Assembly (NCBI RefSeq): GCF_003850345.1
Contig: NZ_CP027707.1
Coordinates: forward strand, 1,674,001 to 1,738,000
Direction: 5' to 3'
Source of the DNA: Pseudomonas chlororaphis subsp. piscium
Lineage (GTDB): Bacteria; Pseudomonadota; Gammaproteobacteria; Pseudomonadales; Pseudomonadaceae
Length of the DNA stretch: 64,000 nucleotides
The notes beneath the pieces are model-generated. The model had not been told where the DNA came from. It was given only the letters and a program-made list of their open reading frames with translations, and ran no database searches. The position numbers and the translations under genes were made by a program. Shown piece after piece: positions 18,323 through 29,466 of this stretch; position 1 is the first letter of the stretch; each line of letters starts with the position of its first letter.

Positions 18323-19195
18323 ATGGGCTATCTACTTTTTGTCACGCTGATCCAGGCGTTTTCCTTCAGCCTGATCGGCGAATACCTGGCCGGGCATGTC
18401 GACAGTTATTTCGCGGTGCTGGTCCGGGTGCTGCTGGCCGGGCTGGTGTTCATCCCGCTGACCCGCTGGCGCCAGGTGGAGCCGGCGTTCATGCGCGGCA
18501 TGCTGCTGATCGGCGCCTTGCAGTTCGGCGTGACCTACGTCTGCCTGTACCTGAGTTTCCGCGTGCTGACGGTGCCGGAGGTGCTGCTGTTCACCATCCT
18601 CACGCCGCTGCATGTGACCCTGATCGAGGACGCGCTGAACCGGCGCTTCAACCCCTGGGGCCTGCTGGCGGCGCTGGTGGCGGTGGCCGGGGCGGCGGTG
18701 ATCCGCTACGACCGCATCAGCCCGGATTTCTTCATGGGCTTCTTGCTGCTGCAACTGGCCAACTTCACCTATGCCGCCGGGCAGGTGTTGTACAAGCACC
18801 TGGTGGCGCGCCATCCGAGCGACCTGCCGCATTACCGGCGTTTCGGCTACTTCTACCTGGGGGCGCTGGCGGTGGTGTTGCCGGCCTTCCTGCTGTTCGG
18901 CAAGCCGGACTTCCTGCCCGAAGCGCCGTTGCAATGGGCGGTGCTGCTGTTTCTCGGGCTGGTGTCCACCGCGCTGGGGCTGTACTGGTGGAACAAGGGC
19001 GCCTGCCTGGTCACTGGCGCGACCCTGGCGGTGATGAACAACCTGCATGTGCCGGTGGGGCTGCTGATCAACCTGTTGATCTGGAACCAGCATGAAGAGC
19101 TGGGGCGTCTGTTCCTGGGGGCGTTGGTGATTCTGGCGGCGGTGTGGATCAGCCGTCGCGGCGTAAAAACCGCGATTACCGCCACTGCCCTGTAG
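18323..19195 (+). CDS. yigM: EamA-family permease, YigM-like (probable biotin transporter)
   Basis: 290-residue ten-helix drug/metabolite-superfamily permease. It matches E. coli YigM along its length: IQAFSFSLIGEYLAGHVDSY near the start, RVLLAGLVF, VPEVLLFTILTPLHVTLIED, GAAVIRYDRISPDFFMGFLL, FLGLVSTALGLYWWNKGA and MNNLHVPVGLLINLLIW. YigM is reported as the high-affinity biotin importer of E. coli, so biotin uptake is the best guess; this is transferred by similarity. ATG at 18323 follows GACGAGGCGAGC. It is flanked by REP doublets on both sides and appears monocistronic. Confidence 0.8.
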   Translation: MGYLLFVTLIQAFSFSLIGEYLAGHVDSYFAVLVRVLLAGLVFIPLTRWRQVEPAFMRGMLLIGALQFGVTYVCLYLSFRVLTVPEVLLFTILTPLHVTLIEDALNRRFNPWGLLAALVAVAGAAVIRYDRISPDFFMGFLLLQLANFTYAAGQVLYKHLVARHPSDLPHYRRFGYFYLGALAVVLPAFLLFGKPDFLPEAPLQWAVLLFLGLVSTALGLYWWNKGACLVTGATLAVMNNLHVPVGLLINLLIWNQHEELGRLFLGALVILAAVWISRRGVKTAITATAL

Positions 19196-19281
19196 GAGCG
19201 AGGCTTGCCCGCGATAGCGATCTGGCAGACACCGCGAGGTCAGGCCGCTGCGCGGATCGCGAGCAAGCTTCGCTCCTACAG
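19193..19281. repeat. REP doublet (heads outward)
   Basis: CTGTAGGAGCGAGGCTTGCC at the left end, overlapping the permease stop codon, is inverted at the right end as GCGAGCAAGCTTCGCTCCTA then CAG. Same family and same orientation as the copy at 18152-18243. Confidence 0.8.
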
Positions 19282-19349
19282 ATAGGCAGATAGAGCAGAT
19301 AGGCGGATAGAGGGTTGATCGCCCCGGGGAATGGGCGATCAGGCGGGGG

Positions 19350-20648
19350 TTACAGCGCGCGTTTTTCCGCCTCGGGGATATGGCTGGCGCCCAGCACCGC
19401 TGGCAGCAGGCCGGCGCGCAGGTCGTTGCCGCTCGGCTGCTGATACAGGCTCAGGCCGAACTCCGGCATCACCGCCAGCAGGTAATCGAAGATATCGCCC
19501 TGGATACGCTCGTAGTCGGTCCACGCCGTGGTGCGGGTGAAGCAGTAGATTTCCAGCGGAATGCCCTGGGCGGTGGTCTGCATCTGGCGGACCATGCAGG
19601 TCATGTTCGGCTGGATGTCCGGATGGCTCTTCAGGTACGCCAGGGCGTAGGCGCGGAAGGTCCCCAGGTTGGTCATGCGGCGGCGGTTGGCCGACATGGC
19701 GGCGACATTGCCCTGGGCTTCGTTCCAGCTCTTGAGCTCGGCCTGCTTGCGACTGATGTAGTCGGTGAGCAGGTGGACCTTGCCCAGGCGCGCCTCTTCC
19801 TCATCGTTGATGAAGCGCACGCCACTGGCGTCGATGTACAGGCTGCGCTTGATCCGCCGGCCACCGGACTGCTGCATGCCGCGCCAGTTCTTGAACGACT
19901 CGGACATCAGGCGCCAGGTAGGGATCGAGACAATGGTCTTGTCGAAGTTCTGCACCTTGACCGTGTGCAGGGTGATATCCACCACATCGCCGTCGGCGCC
20001 GACCTGGGGCATTTCGATCCAGTCGCCGACCCGCAGCATGTCGTTGCTGGTCAGCTGCACGCTGGCGACGAACGACAGCAGGGTGTCCTTGTAGACCAAC
20101 AGGATCACCGCCGACATGGCGCCCAGGCCGGACAACAGCAGCAGCGGCGAGCGGTCGATCAGGGTGGCGACGATGATGATCGCGCCGAACACGAACAGCA
20201 CCATCTTCGCCAGCTGCACATAACCCTTGATCGAACGGGTGCGCGCGTGTTCGGTACGGGCGTAGATGTCCAGCAGGGCGTTGAGCAGGGCGCTGATGGC
20301 CAGCACCTGGAACAGGATGGTGAAGGCCAGGGCCAGGTTGCCGAGGAACACCAGGCTGGTCTTGCTCAGCTCCGGCACCAGGTGCAGGCCGAACTGGACC
20401 ACCAGCGACGGGGTCATCTGCGCCAGGCGATGGAACACCTTGTTCTGGCGCAGATCGTTGAGCCAGTGCAGGGAGGGCTGGCGGCCGAGCAGCTTGACCG
20501 CGTGCAGGATGAGGTAGCGCGCCACTCGTCCGACGAGCAGGGCCACCACCAGCAGGATGACCAGGGCCAGGCTGGAATGCAGGAGCGGGTGCTCATCGAG
20601 CGCCCCCCAGAGGTCTTGAACGTTGAGCCAGAGCTGTTTGAAATCCAT
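19350..20648 (-). CDS. ybdG: Miniconductance mechanosensitive channel, YbdG type (MscS superfamily)
   Basis: 432-residue inner-membrane channel that opens under membrane tension during hypo-osmotic shock. About five N-terminal hydrophobic segments precede the conserved pore-lining and beta-domain block: LLSGLGAMSAVILLVYKDTL (about 185-204), VQLTSNDMLRVGDWIEMPQ, GADGDVVDITLHTVKVQNFD and IPTWRLMSESFKNW, then GGRRIKRSLYID and RRMTNLGTFRAY. These are diagnostic of YbdG rather than classical MscS, and the length fits (E. coli 415). ATG at 20648 is taken since upstream codons do not match the family. Divergent from the helicase gene. Confidence 0.9.
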   Translation of the reverse strand: MDFKQLWLNVQDLWGALDEHPLLHSSLALVILLVVALLVGRVARYLILHAVKLLGRQPSLHWLNDLRQNKVFHRLAQMTPSLVVQFGLHLVPELSKTSLVFLGNLALAFTILFQVLAISALLNALLDIYARTEHARTRSIKGYVQLAKMVLFVFGAIIIVATLIDRSPLLLLSGLGAMSAVILLVYKDTLLSFVASVQLTSNDMLRVGDWIEMPQVGADGDVVDITLHTVKVQNFDKTIVSIPTWRLMSESFKNWRGMQQSGGRRIKRSLYIDASGVRFINDEEEARLGKVHLLTDYISRKQAELKSWNEAQGNVAAMSANRRRMTNLGTFRAYALAYLKSHPDIQPNMTCMVRQMQTTAQGIPLEIYCFTRTTAWTDYERIQGDIFDYLLAVMPEFGLSLYQQPSGNDLRAGLLPAVLGASHIPEAEKRAL

Positions 20649-20840
20649 GGGGTCAGAAGCTTCCTCTATGAGACGAGACGAATCGATTAGAACATTTAAG
20701 CCGTCGAAAGTTACCGTTAAGGACGAATCGCTGACAAAAACCAATTGTTTACTGTGGTTTGCGTGAAAGAAACTCGGCCTTCGCGCCCGAAACCGTTACC
20801 CTATGCAGCTGTTTTTTTGCATATCTTCGAGGTAGCACCC

Positions 20841-22178
20841 GTGTTTTCCCAATTCGCCCTGCACGAACGCCTGCTCAAAGCCGTGGCCGAGCTTAAATTT
20901 GTCGAGCCAACGCCTGTGCAGGCAGCGGCCATTCCGCTCGCGCTCCAAGGGCGTGACCTGCGGGTGACGGCACAGACCGGCAGCGGCAAGACCGCCGCTT
21001 TCGTCCTGCCGATCCTCAATCGCCTGATCGGCCCGGCGAAGATCCGCGTCAGCATCAAGACCCTGATCCTGCTGCCGACCCGCGAACTGGCGCAGCAGAC
21101 CCTGAAGGAAGTCGAACGCTTCTCGCAGTTCACCTTCATCAAGGCCGGCCTGATCACCGGCGGCGAAGACTTCAAGGTCCAGGCCGCGATGCTGCGCAAG
21201 GTGCCGGATATCCTGATCGGCACCCCGGGTCGCCTGATCGAGCAACTGAACGCCGGCAACCTCGATTTGAAAGAAGTGGAAGTGCTGGTCCTCGACGAAG
21301 CCGACCGCATGCTCGACATGGGTTTCGCCGACGACGTGCAGCGCCTGGTGGACGAGTGCCCGAACCGTCAGCAGACCATGCTGTTCTCCGCCACCACCGG
21401 TGGCTCGGGCCTGCGCGAGATGGTCGCCAAGGTCCTGAACAACCCTGAGCACCTGCAGCTCAACGCGGTCAGCCAGCTGAACGACACCACCCGTCAGCAG
21501 ATCATCACTGCCGACCACAACCAGCATAAAGAGCAGATCGTCAACTGGCTGCTGGCCAACGAGACTTATCAGAAGGCCATCGTCTTCACCAACACCCGCG
21601 CCATGGCCGACCGTATCTACGGCCGACTGGTGGCCCAGGAGTACAAGGCGTTCGTCCTGCACGGTGAGAAAGACCAGAAGGACCGCAAGCTGGCCATCGA
21701 CCGCCTGAAGCAGGGCGGGGTGAAAATCCTCGTCGCCACCGACGTCGCCGCCCGCGGCCTGGACGTCGACGGCCTGGACCTGGTGATCAACTTCGACATG
21801 CCTCGCAGCGGCGACGAATACGTGCACCGCATCGGCCGTACCGGCCGTGCCGGCAACGACGGCCTGGCCATCTCGCTGATCTGCCACGGCGACTGGAACC
21901 TGATGTCGAGCATCGAGCGCTACCTCAAGCAGAACTTCGAGCGCCGCACCATCAAGGAAGTCAAAGGTACCTACGGCGGGCCGAAGAAGGTCAAGGCCTC
22001 CGGCAAGGCCGCCGGCGTGAAGAAGAAAAAGACCGACGCCAAGGGCGACAAGAAAAAAACCGCGGCCAAGGCCCCGACCAAACGCAAGACCGCCAACCGG
22101 CCGAAAAGCGATGCCCTGGTCAGCCAGGACGGCATGGCGCCGCTCAAGCGCCGCAAGCCAGCACCGGCTGCCGAATAA
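20841..22178 (+). CDS. DEAD-box ATP-dependent RNA helicase with Lys-rich C-terminal tail
   Basis: 445-residue helicase with all core motifs: Q-motif region FVEPTPVQAAAIP, motif I AQTGSGKT (about 43-50), PTRELA, GG, TPGR, motif II LDEADRMLD, motif III FSATT, then IVFTNTRA, VATDVAARGLD and HRIGRTGRAG. After about residue 375 follows a basic tail (many K, A and T residues) typical of RNA-affine extensions. It should unwind structured RNA, in ribosome assembly or cold adaptation; it is near SrmB/RhlE in type but I cannot assign the paralogue. GTG at 20841 is the start, with GAGGTAGCACCC before it. Confidence 0.88.
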   Translation: MFSQFALHERLLKAVAELKFVEPTPVQAAAIPLALQGRDLRVTAQTGSGKTAAFVLPILNRLIGPAKIRVSIKTLILLPTRELAQQTLKEVERFSQFTFIKAGLITGGEDFKVQAAMLRKVPDILIGTPGRLIEQLNAGNLDLKEVEVLVLDEADRMLDMGFADDVQRLVDECPNRQQTMLFSATTGGSGLREMVAKVLNNPEHLQLNAVSQLNDTTRQQIITADHNQHKEQIVNWLLANETYQKAIVFTNTRAMADRIYGRLVAQEYKAFVLHGEKDQKDRKLAIDRLKQGGVKILVATDVAARGLDVDGLDLVINFDMPRSGDEYVHRIGRTGRAGNDGLAISLICHGDWNLMSSIERYLKQNFERRTIKEVKGTYGGPKKVKASGKAAGVKKKKTDAKGDKKKTAAKAPTKRKTANRPKSDALVSQDGMAPLKRRKPAPAAE

Positions 22179-22193
22179 GCCGTAGCGCAAGAC

Positions 22194-22226
22194 AAAAAGC
22201 CCGGACCCTGTCCGGGCTTTTTATTG
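22194..22226 (+). terminator. Rho-independent terminator of the helicase gene
   Basis: AAAAAGCCCGGA pairs with TCCGGGCTTTTT across a short loop and is followed by ATT; 16 bases past the stop codon. The A-run on the left makes it usable from both sides. Confidence 0.85.
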
Positions 22227-22426
22227 GCCGGTGATCAGCTATTGGCCTTTTTCTTGGCTGTGCCTTCACTGGCTTGGGCCCTTCGATGACTTGACTTCTT
22301 TGCTGGAACCCCCGTTGCAGAGCCTCTCTCCTGCACCGGCCGGCAGGATGAATGATTGACGCCAAAATGATGGCCAATTAACATATTGATATCATTTTGA
22401 TACTAATGCGTCTCGAGGGATCGAAC

Positions 22427-22699
22427 ATGTACTCACCCGCCCTCGCGGGGAGGTTGTGCCTGGCTTTGCTGTGCTTGACTCCGCTACACCTCGTTCATGC
22501 TGCTCCCACCCCCGGTGACACCGATCTGATCCGCGAACGCCAGGACCGCCTGCTCGAAGAGCAGCGCCGGCGCCTGGAAGAACTCAAGGAGCTGCCCGGA
22601 AAAGAGGCCGCTCCTACAGCGCCAGCGGCACCTGTCGACAGCTGCTGGCCTCCGACAGCTTCGAAGGCGGTGGCGGCAACTGGAGCAACGATGGCCTGA
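22427..22699 (+). pseudogene. cdiB: CdiB-type two-partner secretion transporter, only the N-terminus remains
   Basis: The frame begins with a signal peptide (MYSPALAGRLCLALLCLTPL, ending near HAAPT) and then a charged, Gln- and Arg-rich linker (RERQDRLLEEQRRRLEELKE, then LPGKEA), which is the standard start of CdiB/ShlB outer-membrane transporters. The match ends at about residue 71 (APVDS, near base 22640). From there the DNA encodes CdiA-like repeat sequence in a different frame, and this frame runs into a stop at 22699. The POTRA domains and beta barrel (about 480 residues) are missing. ATG at 22427 has GAGGGATCGAAC before it. A single deletion joining cdiB to cdiA explains the structure. 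Confidence 0.75.
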
Positions 22700-25600
22700 T
22701 CGCCAGTGACGGCAGCCTGAACCTGCAACTGTCGGGCGCCTACGGTGGCAACGGCCGATTGACCAGCCTGGGTGACATGAGCTTCGGCGCCGCCCAGCTC
22801 GACCTGCCAGGTACCGCGACTATCGCCGGTGGTGGCGACACCCGGATCAATGTCGGCGGGCTGCTTACCAATCACGGACGCCTGAGCTCCGTCCAGGGGC
22901 TGACCGTCAATGCCGGGGCGATCAATAACTATGGTTCGCTCGGCAGCGCCGGGGCGCTGACCCTGAATGCCGGGACGCTGCTCAATTCCGGTGTCAGCGA
23001 TGCCGAGCACAGCTCGATCTTCAGCGGCGGCGACATGCAGTTGCTGGGCAACAGCTTCACTAATCGCTATGCCGACGTTTACAGCATGGGCAGCCTGCTG
23101 GTGGCCGCCAATGCCGGGCAGGCCCAGTCGAGCCTGCTGGAAAACCGCTCCGGCACGATCGAAAGCCTGGGCAACATGACCATTCGCGCCATGACGGTGA
23201 AGAACGTCATGGACATCCTCACCTACTCGGAACACGAGAAGTACTACGCCGCAATCACTGAGCTGTCGTGCGCGCCATTTGGGGTATGCCATGTCAAGAA
23301 AAAGGGCAATCGGCGCAATGCGGTCTGGCAGCTCACCGAGCGTGATCGCCTGCAGGTGACCGCCAGTACGGCGGCCTCCAGTATCTCCAGCGGCGGGCAG
23401 TTGAACATCGGTGCTCGGGAATTGAGCAACGAAAGCAGTGTTATCGCTTCCTCCGGCAACCTGGCGATCGATGCCGTCAGCATCAAGAACCAGGGGGTGG
23501 TGCCTCAGGACATTGAAACGACCACCATCAAATACAACCATGTGGATGAGTACCAGGGCGCGGTCGCCGCGGTGAGGGACTTCAATGCCAGAAATGGCAC
23601 CAAGCCCTCCGCTACCTTCGAAGCCGACCTGGCGCGGTTCAATGCCCTGATGACCGGTACCCGAAAACTGGCGGGTGGTGGTACCAAGGCTCTGGCAAGC
23701 AGCGACGGCAAGCGCTTCGACGCCATCATCCAGTCCGGTGCCAGCGTCCAGCTCAACGCCTCGGAGAAGATCGACAACGGCGTAGTGCGTGGTTATTACG
23801 CCTATGTCGGCGGCGGCAAGAAGACCGGCGACACCTCGGCGGGCAGCCAGTATTCGACGCCGATCTACATCAACTCGCAATTGCCGCCAGACCTGGCCAA
23901 GCAGCAGATCAACCCCTTGGCCCTGCCAGGCTTTACCTTGCCGGTCGGGCAACACGGCCTGTTCCGCCTGAGCAGCGAAGGAGCCGGCGACACCGCGGCA
24001 ACCCAGCGCAATCCGGCGCCGATGGACTGGAGCATGGGCAGCATCAGCCTGAGATTCGCCGAGCGCGAGCAGAACCTGGCCCAGAGCCAGGCGCGGGCGC
24101 TCCAGGCCGCTCCCGTGGCCCCGGTGGCGGCGACCGAGCGCAAGCTGGCGCAGGTTGACGCTGTGCAGCCTGGGGTCGATGTCAGTCTGCCGACGATTGC
24201 CGTCGCGACCCCGACGGATAGCGCAGCGGCTGCCCAGCCGGCGGTATACAGCCGTACCCCGGCGGAACAGGTGCAAAGCAGCATTGTGCGGGTCCAGGGC
24301 ATCCCGACGCTCGACAATCCTCCTCAAGCGCACAAATACCTGGTTGAAACCAACCCGGTGCTGACCAACCAGAAACAGTTCATGAGTTCGGACTACCTGC
24401 TGTCGAACCTGGGTTACAACCCCGACAACAGCTGGAAACGCCTGGGCGACGGTTTCTACGAACAACGGCTGATCCAGCAGGCGGTGGTCGCCCGCACCGG
24501 CCAACGTTTCATCGATGGCCAGAACTCCGACGAGAAGCTGTTCAAGTACCTGATGGATAACGCGCTGCAGAGCAAGCAGCAGCTCAACCTGGCGATCGGC
24601 ACCTCGCTGACCTCCGAGCAGGTCGCGGCCCTGACCCACGACATCGTCTGGCTCGAATCGCACCAGGTGAATGGCGAGAACGTGCTGGTGCCGGTGCTGT
24701 ACATGGCCCACGCCAACAACCGCCTGGCCGCCAATGGCGCGCTGATCGCCGGTCAGGACATCAGCCTGATCGCCGGCAAGGACCTGCTCAACGCCGGCAC
24801 CCTGCGCGCCACCAACAACCTCTCGGCCAAGGCCGGCAACGACCTGGTCAATAGTGGCCTGATCGAAGCCGGCAATCGCCTGGACCTGCTGGCGGGCAAC
24901 AACCTGGTGAACAAGGCGGGCGGCATCATCGCCGGTCGCGATGTGAACCTGACCGCCAACGGCGACCTGATCAACGAACGCACGGTCACCAGCCACCAGA
25001 ACAGTGGCGGTGACCTGCAACAGCGGCGTGACTTCCTTGACAGCGCCGCGCGTATCGAAGCCGCCAATGACCTGACGCTCAAGGCCGGTCGTGACTTCAA
25101 CAACGCCGCTGGCGTGCTGCAAGCCGCGCGCGATACCACCATCAACGCCGGCCGGGACGCCAACCTCACCGCTGTCGAACAGCAGGACAACGAGACCCGG
25201 ACCAACTCCCTGCACACCAGCACCAGCCAGCACGGCTCGGTGCTCACCAGCGGCCGCGACCTGACGATCAACAGCGGCCGCGACCTGTCGGCCATCGCCA
25301 GCCAGATCGACGCCAAACGCAACCTCGCCATGGCCGCCACCGGCAACCTGACCCTGGCCTCGGCGGCGGACGAACAGCACTCGTACTCCAGCTCCAAGAA
25401 GTACAAGGGGCAGTCCGACAAGGTCAGCCAGGTCTCCACGGCGGTGACTGCAGGTGGCAGCGTGGCCCTCAGTGCCGGCAAGGATCTGGAGCTGATTGCC
25501 AGTCGGGTGAGTGCGGGGGACGAGGCGTATCTGGTGGCCGGCGGCAACCTGGCGCTGGAGTCCGCGGAGGACAGCAACTACAGCTTCTACAGCAAGACCA

Positions 25601-28600
25601 AGAAGAGTTCGTCGGGCAAGAAGAGTCGGCTTGATGAGGTGGCGAGTACGACCAATATCGGCAGTTCTGTCACCTCGGGAACCGACAGTGTACTGGTCGC
25701 AGGGAATGACTTGCTGATCAAGGGTAGTGATGTCACCGCGGAAAAAGGTGCCGCGAAGTTGATGGCGGGTAATGACGTTCAGATCCTGGCTGTTAGCGAC
25801 TCAAATAGTGCCCGTCACGAAAGCAGTAAAAGCAAAAGCAGCTGGGGCGGTCTGAAGTCGAGCAAGGTCAAGGATCAGGTAGCCGAGACCCAAACCACGG
25901 CAGTCGGCAGCGTCATCTCCGGCAACACCGTGGAAGTGGCGGCCAAGCGCGACGCGACCGTAACAGGCTCGGCATTGGTCAGTACTCAGGACCTGGCAGT
26001 TCAGGCTGGGCGCGACCTGACCATCGATGCGGCCGAAAACACCTTCACCCGTAGTGAGTTGCATAAGCAGAAGAACCGTGACCTGACGGGAGTTCTCACG
26101 GCCAACAATCTGGGCGTGGACGACATCACGGGCAACCAGCATCTGTCGATCAGGAGCGGGAACCACACCGGTAAGGCGGCGCAAACCACCTTGACGGGCA
26201 GTACCGTGGGATCGAGTGAAGGCAGTGTGAGACTTGAGGCTGGGCGCGAACTGAAGGTGGTGTCCAGTGATTTGGTCAGCACCAAGGAGATGAATCTTAC
26301 CGGTTCCAATGTGACCATCGCCGCGGATGTGGAAACTGCCACGCAAAGCAGCACCGACAGCTCGAAGAGCCTGGCGGTCGGTCGTGTCGTGGGTGGCATG
26401 GTCGTCGATACGGTCAAGAGCATTCGTAATGACATCCGTGCAGCCAAGGATGCCGATGATGGCCGTCTGAAGGCAGTCAAGAGTGCTCAGGCATTGCTCT
26501 CTGCCTACAACGCGGCCGACAGCTTCAGCGCCGATGCGGCGAATCAATCCCAAGGTAAGCCAGCCAACAGCAGTGGCTCGCTTATCAAGATTGGGACTGA
26601 GTTGGGTTCGACCCGAAGCAAAAGTACCAGCGAATACAGCAGTGAAACGGCCAAGCAATCGAGCTTGACCAGTGGTGCAGGTCTGGTCATTTCGGCGGTA
26701 GGGGACGCGCCGGGTACCCGGGGCGATATTCATGTCGTGGGTAGTAGCCTCAAGGCAAAAGACACGCTGTTGATGGCGAAAAACGACATCACTCTGGAAA
26801 GCGCGCAGGACCGTGCGCAATGGGATAACCAGAATCGCAACAGCAAGACCAGTATCGGCGCCAGCTTCAATATTGGTGATCAGAACGGCTTCACCCTCGA
26901 TCTCGGGGCGCAGATGGCCAAAGGCATGGGCACGGGCCACTCGGTCACCCAGGTCAACAGCACAGTGGATACTGGCCTGCTCATGCTGAAAAGCGGCCAG
27001 GACACCACCCTGGCTGGTGCGCAGGTACGAGCCGATACCATCAAGGCAGAGGTGGGTGGCAACCTTAATATTGCCTCCCGGCAGGACGAAGCCGATCAGA
27101 AAAACCGCCAGACCAGCGGCGGTTTCGGCGCCAGCATCTGTGTGCCGCCGTTCTGCTACGGCTTCATGGTGACCGCCAGCGGCAATATCGCCGGTAGCAA
27201 GATGAACAGCAATTACCAGGCGGTGACTGACCAGACCGGACTGTATGCAGGTAAAGGGGGATACGACATTTATGTCGGGGCCAATACCCAGCTGCAAGGC
27301 GCGGTGATTGCCAGTGAAGCCAGTGCCGACAAGAACCATCTCGACACTGGTCGCCTGATCGTCAGCGACATCAAGAACACCAGCGAAATCAAAAGCCAGT
27401 CGGCCAGCCTGAGTGCTTCTTACACCAGCACCAAATGGGACAAACCAGGGCAACCGGTGACGCCAGACAGCGAAAGGAAGTGGGCGCATTCGGAAATGGG
27501 CGGCACTCTGCCGCTGGCCCTCAAGGAGTCCGATCACAGCAGCACTCGCAGTGCCGTCAGCGAGGGGACGATCACCATCCGCGATCCAGCGGGCTCCCAG
27601 GATCTGGTAGGGCTGAATCGCGATACCAGCAATGCGAATCAGCATCTTGACCGGCCGGACGAGAAGAAGATGCAGGAGCGCATGGATCTGATCCAGAGTT
27701 CCGCGCAGCTAGCGAGTACCACCATCAATCTGATAGCTAAAGCCAAGGCGGATTCCGCTAAAGAGCTGCTAAGCAAAGCCAAAACCGATGAACAGAAGGC
27801 GAAGGCCAACGCGGCCCTTGCGGATGCTGCTAGCTGGAGCGTCGGCGGTGACAAACGCATCATGGCCGACATTGCCTCGGGCCTGATCGCGGCGGGCCTC
27901 GGAGGCGTTGGTGGCGCGACGGCAGTTGGCATCGTTGCCAATACCACGGCCAACGACACCTTCAAAAAGATTGGTGATTACGCTGATGCACAGAAGCGCA
28001 ATGCTACTGATGACACCAGCCGAGCGGCATGGGCTGAAGGTGGTGCTGCCCGGGTATTGCTTCACGCCTTGGCTGGTGCTGCGATGGGGCTGTCGAGCGG
28101 CTCTGTACAGAGCGGTGCGTTGGGAGCGGGGGCGTCGGCAGCCCTGATGCCTGCGATTGCAGAGGCGCTGGGTAAAACTGGTATTGAACAGAGCAATCAG
28201 GAAGCTATTGCAACACTCATCGCCACGGGGCTTGGAGCATCGGCCGGATCGCTGGGAGGTACTGCCGGAGCAATCGCAGGTGGCGGTAGCGGGGCAGGGG
28301 TCGAGGTTAATAATCGCCAGCATCATCGTGATCAAGAACTTCCGCTGCTGAAGAAAAAAGCCGAGGAGCTGGAGCAGACACTGGGCAAACCGAAGTCTGA
28401 CGCCCTTTGGGAGGATCTGCTGCTCCTCGCCAGTGGTGAAAAAATTGACGCAGTTGAAAAAGCGCGCTTGGAAGCCTTGGTTGAGAAGTGGGGGAGTGAC
28501 CCGACCACGGATTGGTTCAAGCGCGATCTGGATGTTGCAAAAAACGCCGTAAAACAGTTGGCGGATCAAAAAATCCCGCTGACCTGGGCAGATGGCAAGC

Positions 28601-29466
28601 CGATCATTGCCTATGGCAACCCTGTCTATGCGTTCGCCTCGACGCCAGAGCAGTTTAATGACTCAGGTTTGTTCAACGGCCTTGGAAAGGGTTATTACGG
28701 CGAACTGACGGCGGCCGAAAAATGGAAGCAGTACGGGAAAGCTCAGGCTGAGGCATACAGCAAGGAAATCCTGGATTTCTCGAGTAACAACCTAGCCTCG
28801 AAAAATGCCGCTGATCGGATATTGAAGCTGGCGGTGAAGAATACAGAGTCGGTGAGTATTATCGACGATGTCATCCTGTCGTTGGGTGGAGTGGTCGGAG
28901 GTAAGGCTACTCTCAAGACGATATTGGAAGCTGTAGCAGAAAGGCGGGCGGCGAAGAAGGTTGCGGCGGAAGCTGAGGCTTTAGCCGCCAAAGATATGGG
29001 GCCCTTTGTACCCCAGTTAAGTAAGTATGAGGATCGGATTAAACTAACACCTATTAATGGTGGGGCGTGGACAGGGGGGCGAGGTGAGTCCAGATTTATA
29101 TTTGATAATCCTGAGATGAAGAATATCTTGCCTGAGGGGATAGCTTATAAAAATGGGTATCCGGACTTCTCTCCAATAGCAATACAAGAGGTAAGGCTGA
29201 GCGGCTTAATATCGTTGGATCGAAATGCCAATTTCAAGGAGGCGAATAGAATGCTGGCCCAAAAGCTAGGGATCAAAGAAAAAGACGTCGCGGGATTCCT
29301 GAAAGAGCAGAAGTTTACTTGGCATGAAGTCGAGGATATGAGGACCATGCAATTGGTGCCTTCTTTCATCCATACAGGGAAAGTGGGGTCGATGGACTTT
29401 GGAGTGAAATACGGCCACTTTGGTGGTATTGGCGAGAAGACTTTATTGGAGAAAGCAGGGAAATGA
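22650..29466 (+). pseudogene. cdiA: CdiA-type filamentous haemagglutinin, N-terminally truncated, with intact C-terminal nuclease toxin
   Basis: CdiA-type sequence is open from about 22650 to the stop at 29466; the first in-frame ATG is 22759 (2235 residues). The signal peptide and TPS secretion domain are absent, so the protein cannot be exported by the normal route. Visible parts: FHA-1/FHA-2 repeats with GNDLVNSGLIEAGNRLDLLA-type and AGRDLTI units (residues about 650-1450), a Gly/Ala-rich pretoxin region, then VEVNN at 1848-1852, a variant of the VENN border of CdiA C-terminal domains. The last 45 or so codons before the stop carry TWHEVEDMRTMQLVP (T2187-E2190 onward) and FIHTGKVGSMDFGVKYGHFG, a WHH-type HNH/endonuclease VII nuclease motif. 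The last 450 bases are AT-richer than the rest, as usual for swapped toxin modules. Confidence 0.75.

Noticed and set aside
18166..19095. 309-residue plus-strand frame overlapping the EamA gene
   Set aside because: It is a shifted frame over the YigM-like permease, rich in Gly, Ala and Arg with no membrane pattern.
22227..22426. Possible end of a Lys-rich gene on the minus strand (TAKKKANS)
   Set aside because: The frame is closed by a stop within about ten codons upstream, so no gene could be supported.
22610..22619. GCTCCTACAG, identical to the end of the REP elements, near the cdiB/cdiA junction
   Set aside because: It encodes A-P-T within the normal CdiB N-terminal linker, and the homology break lies about 20-30 bases further right, so a REP-mediated deletion is not supported.
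22495..25380. 961-residue open frame on the minus strand
   Set aside because: It is antisense to the CdiA repeats, with composition typical of a reversed FHA repeat region and no motifs of its own.
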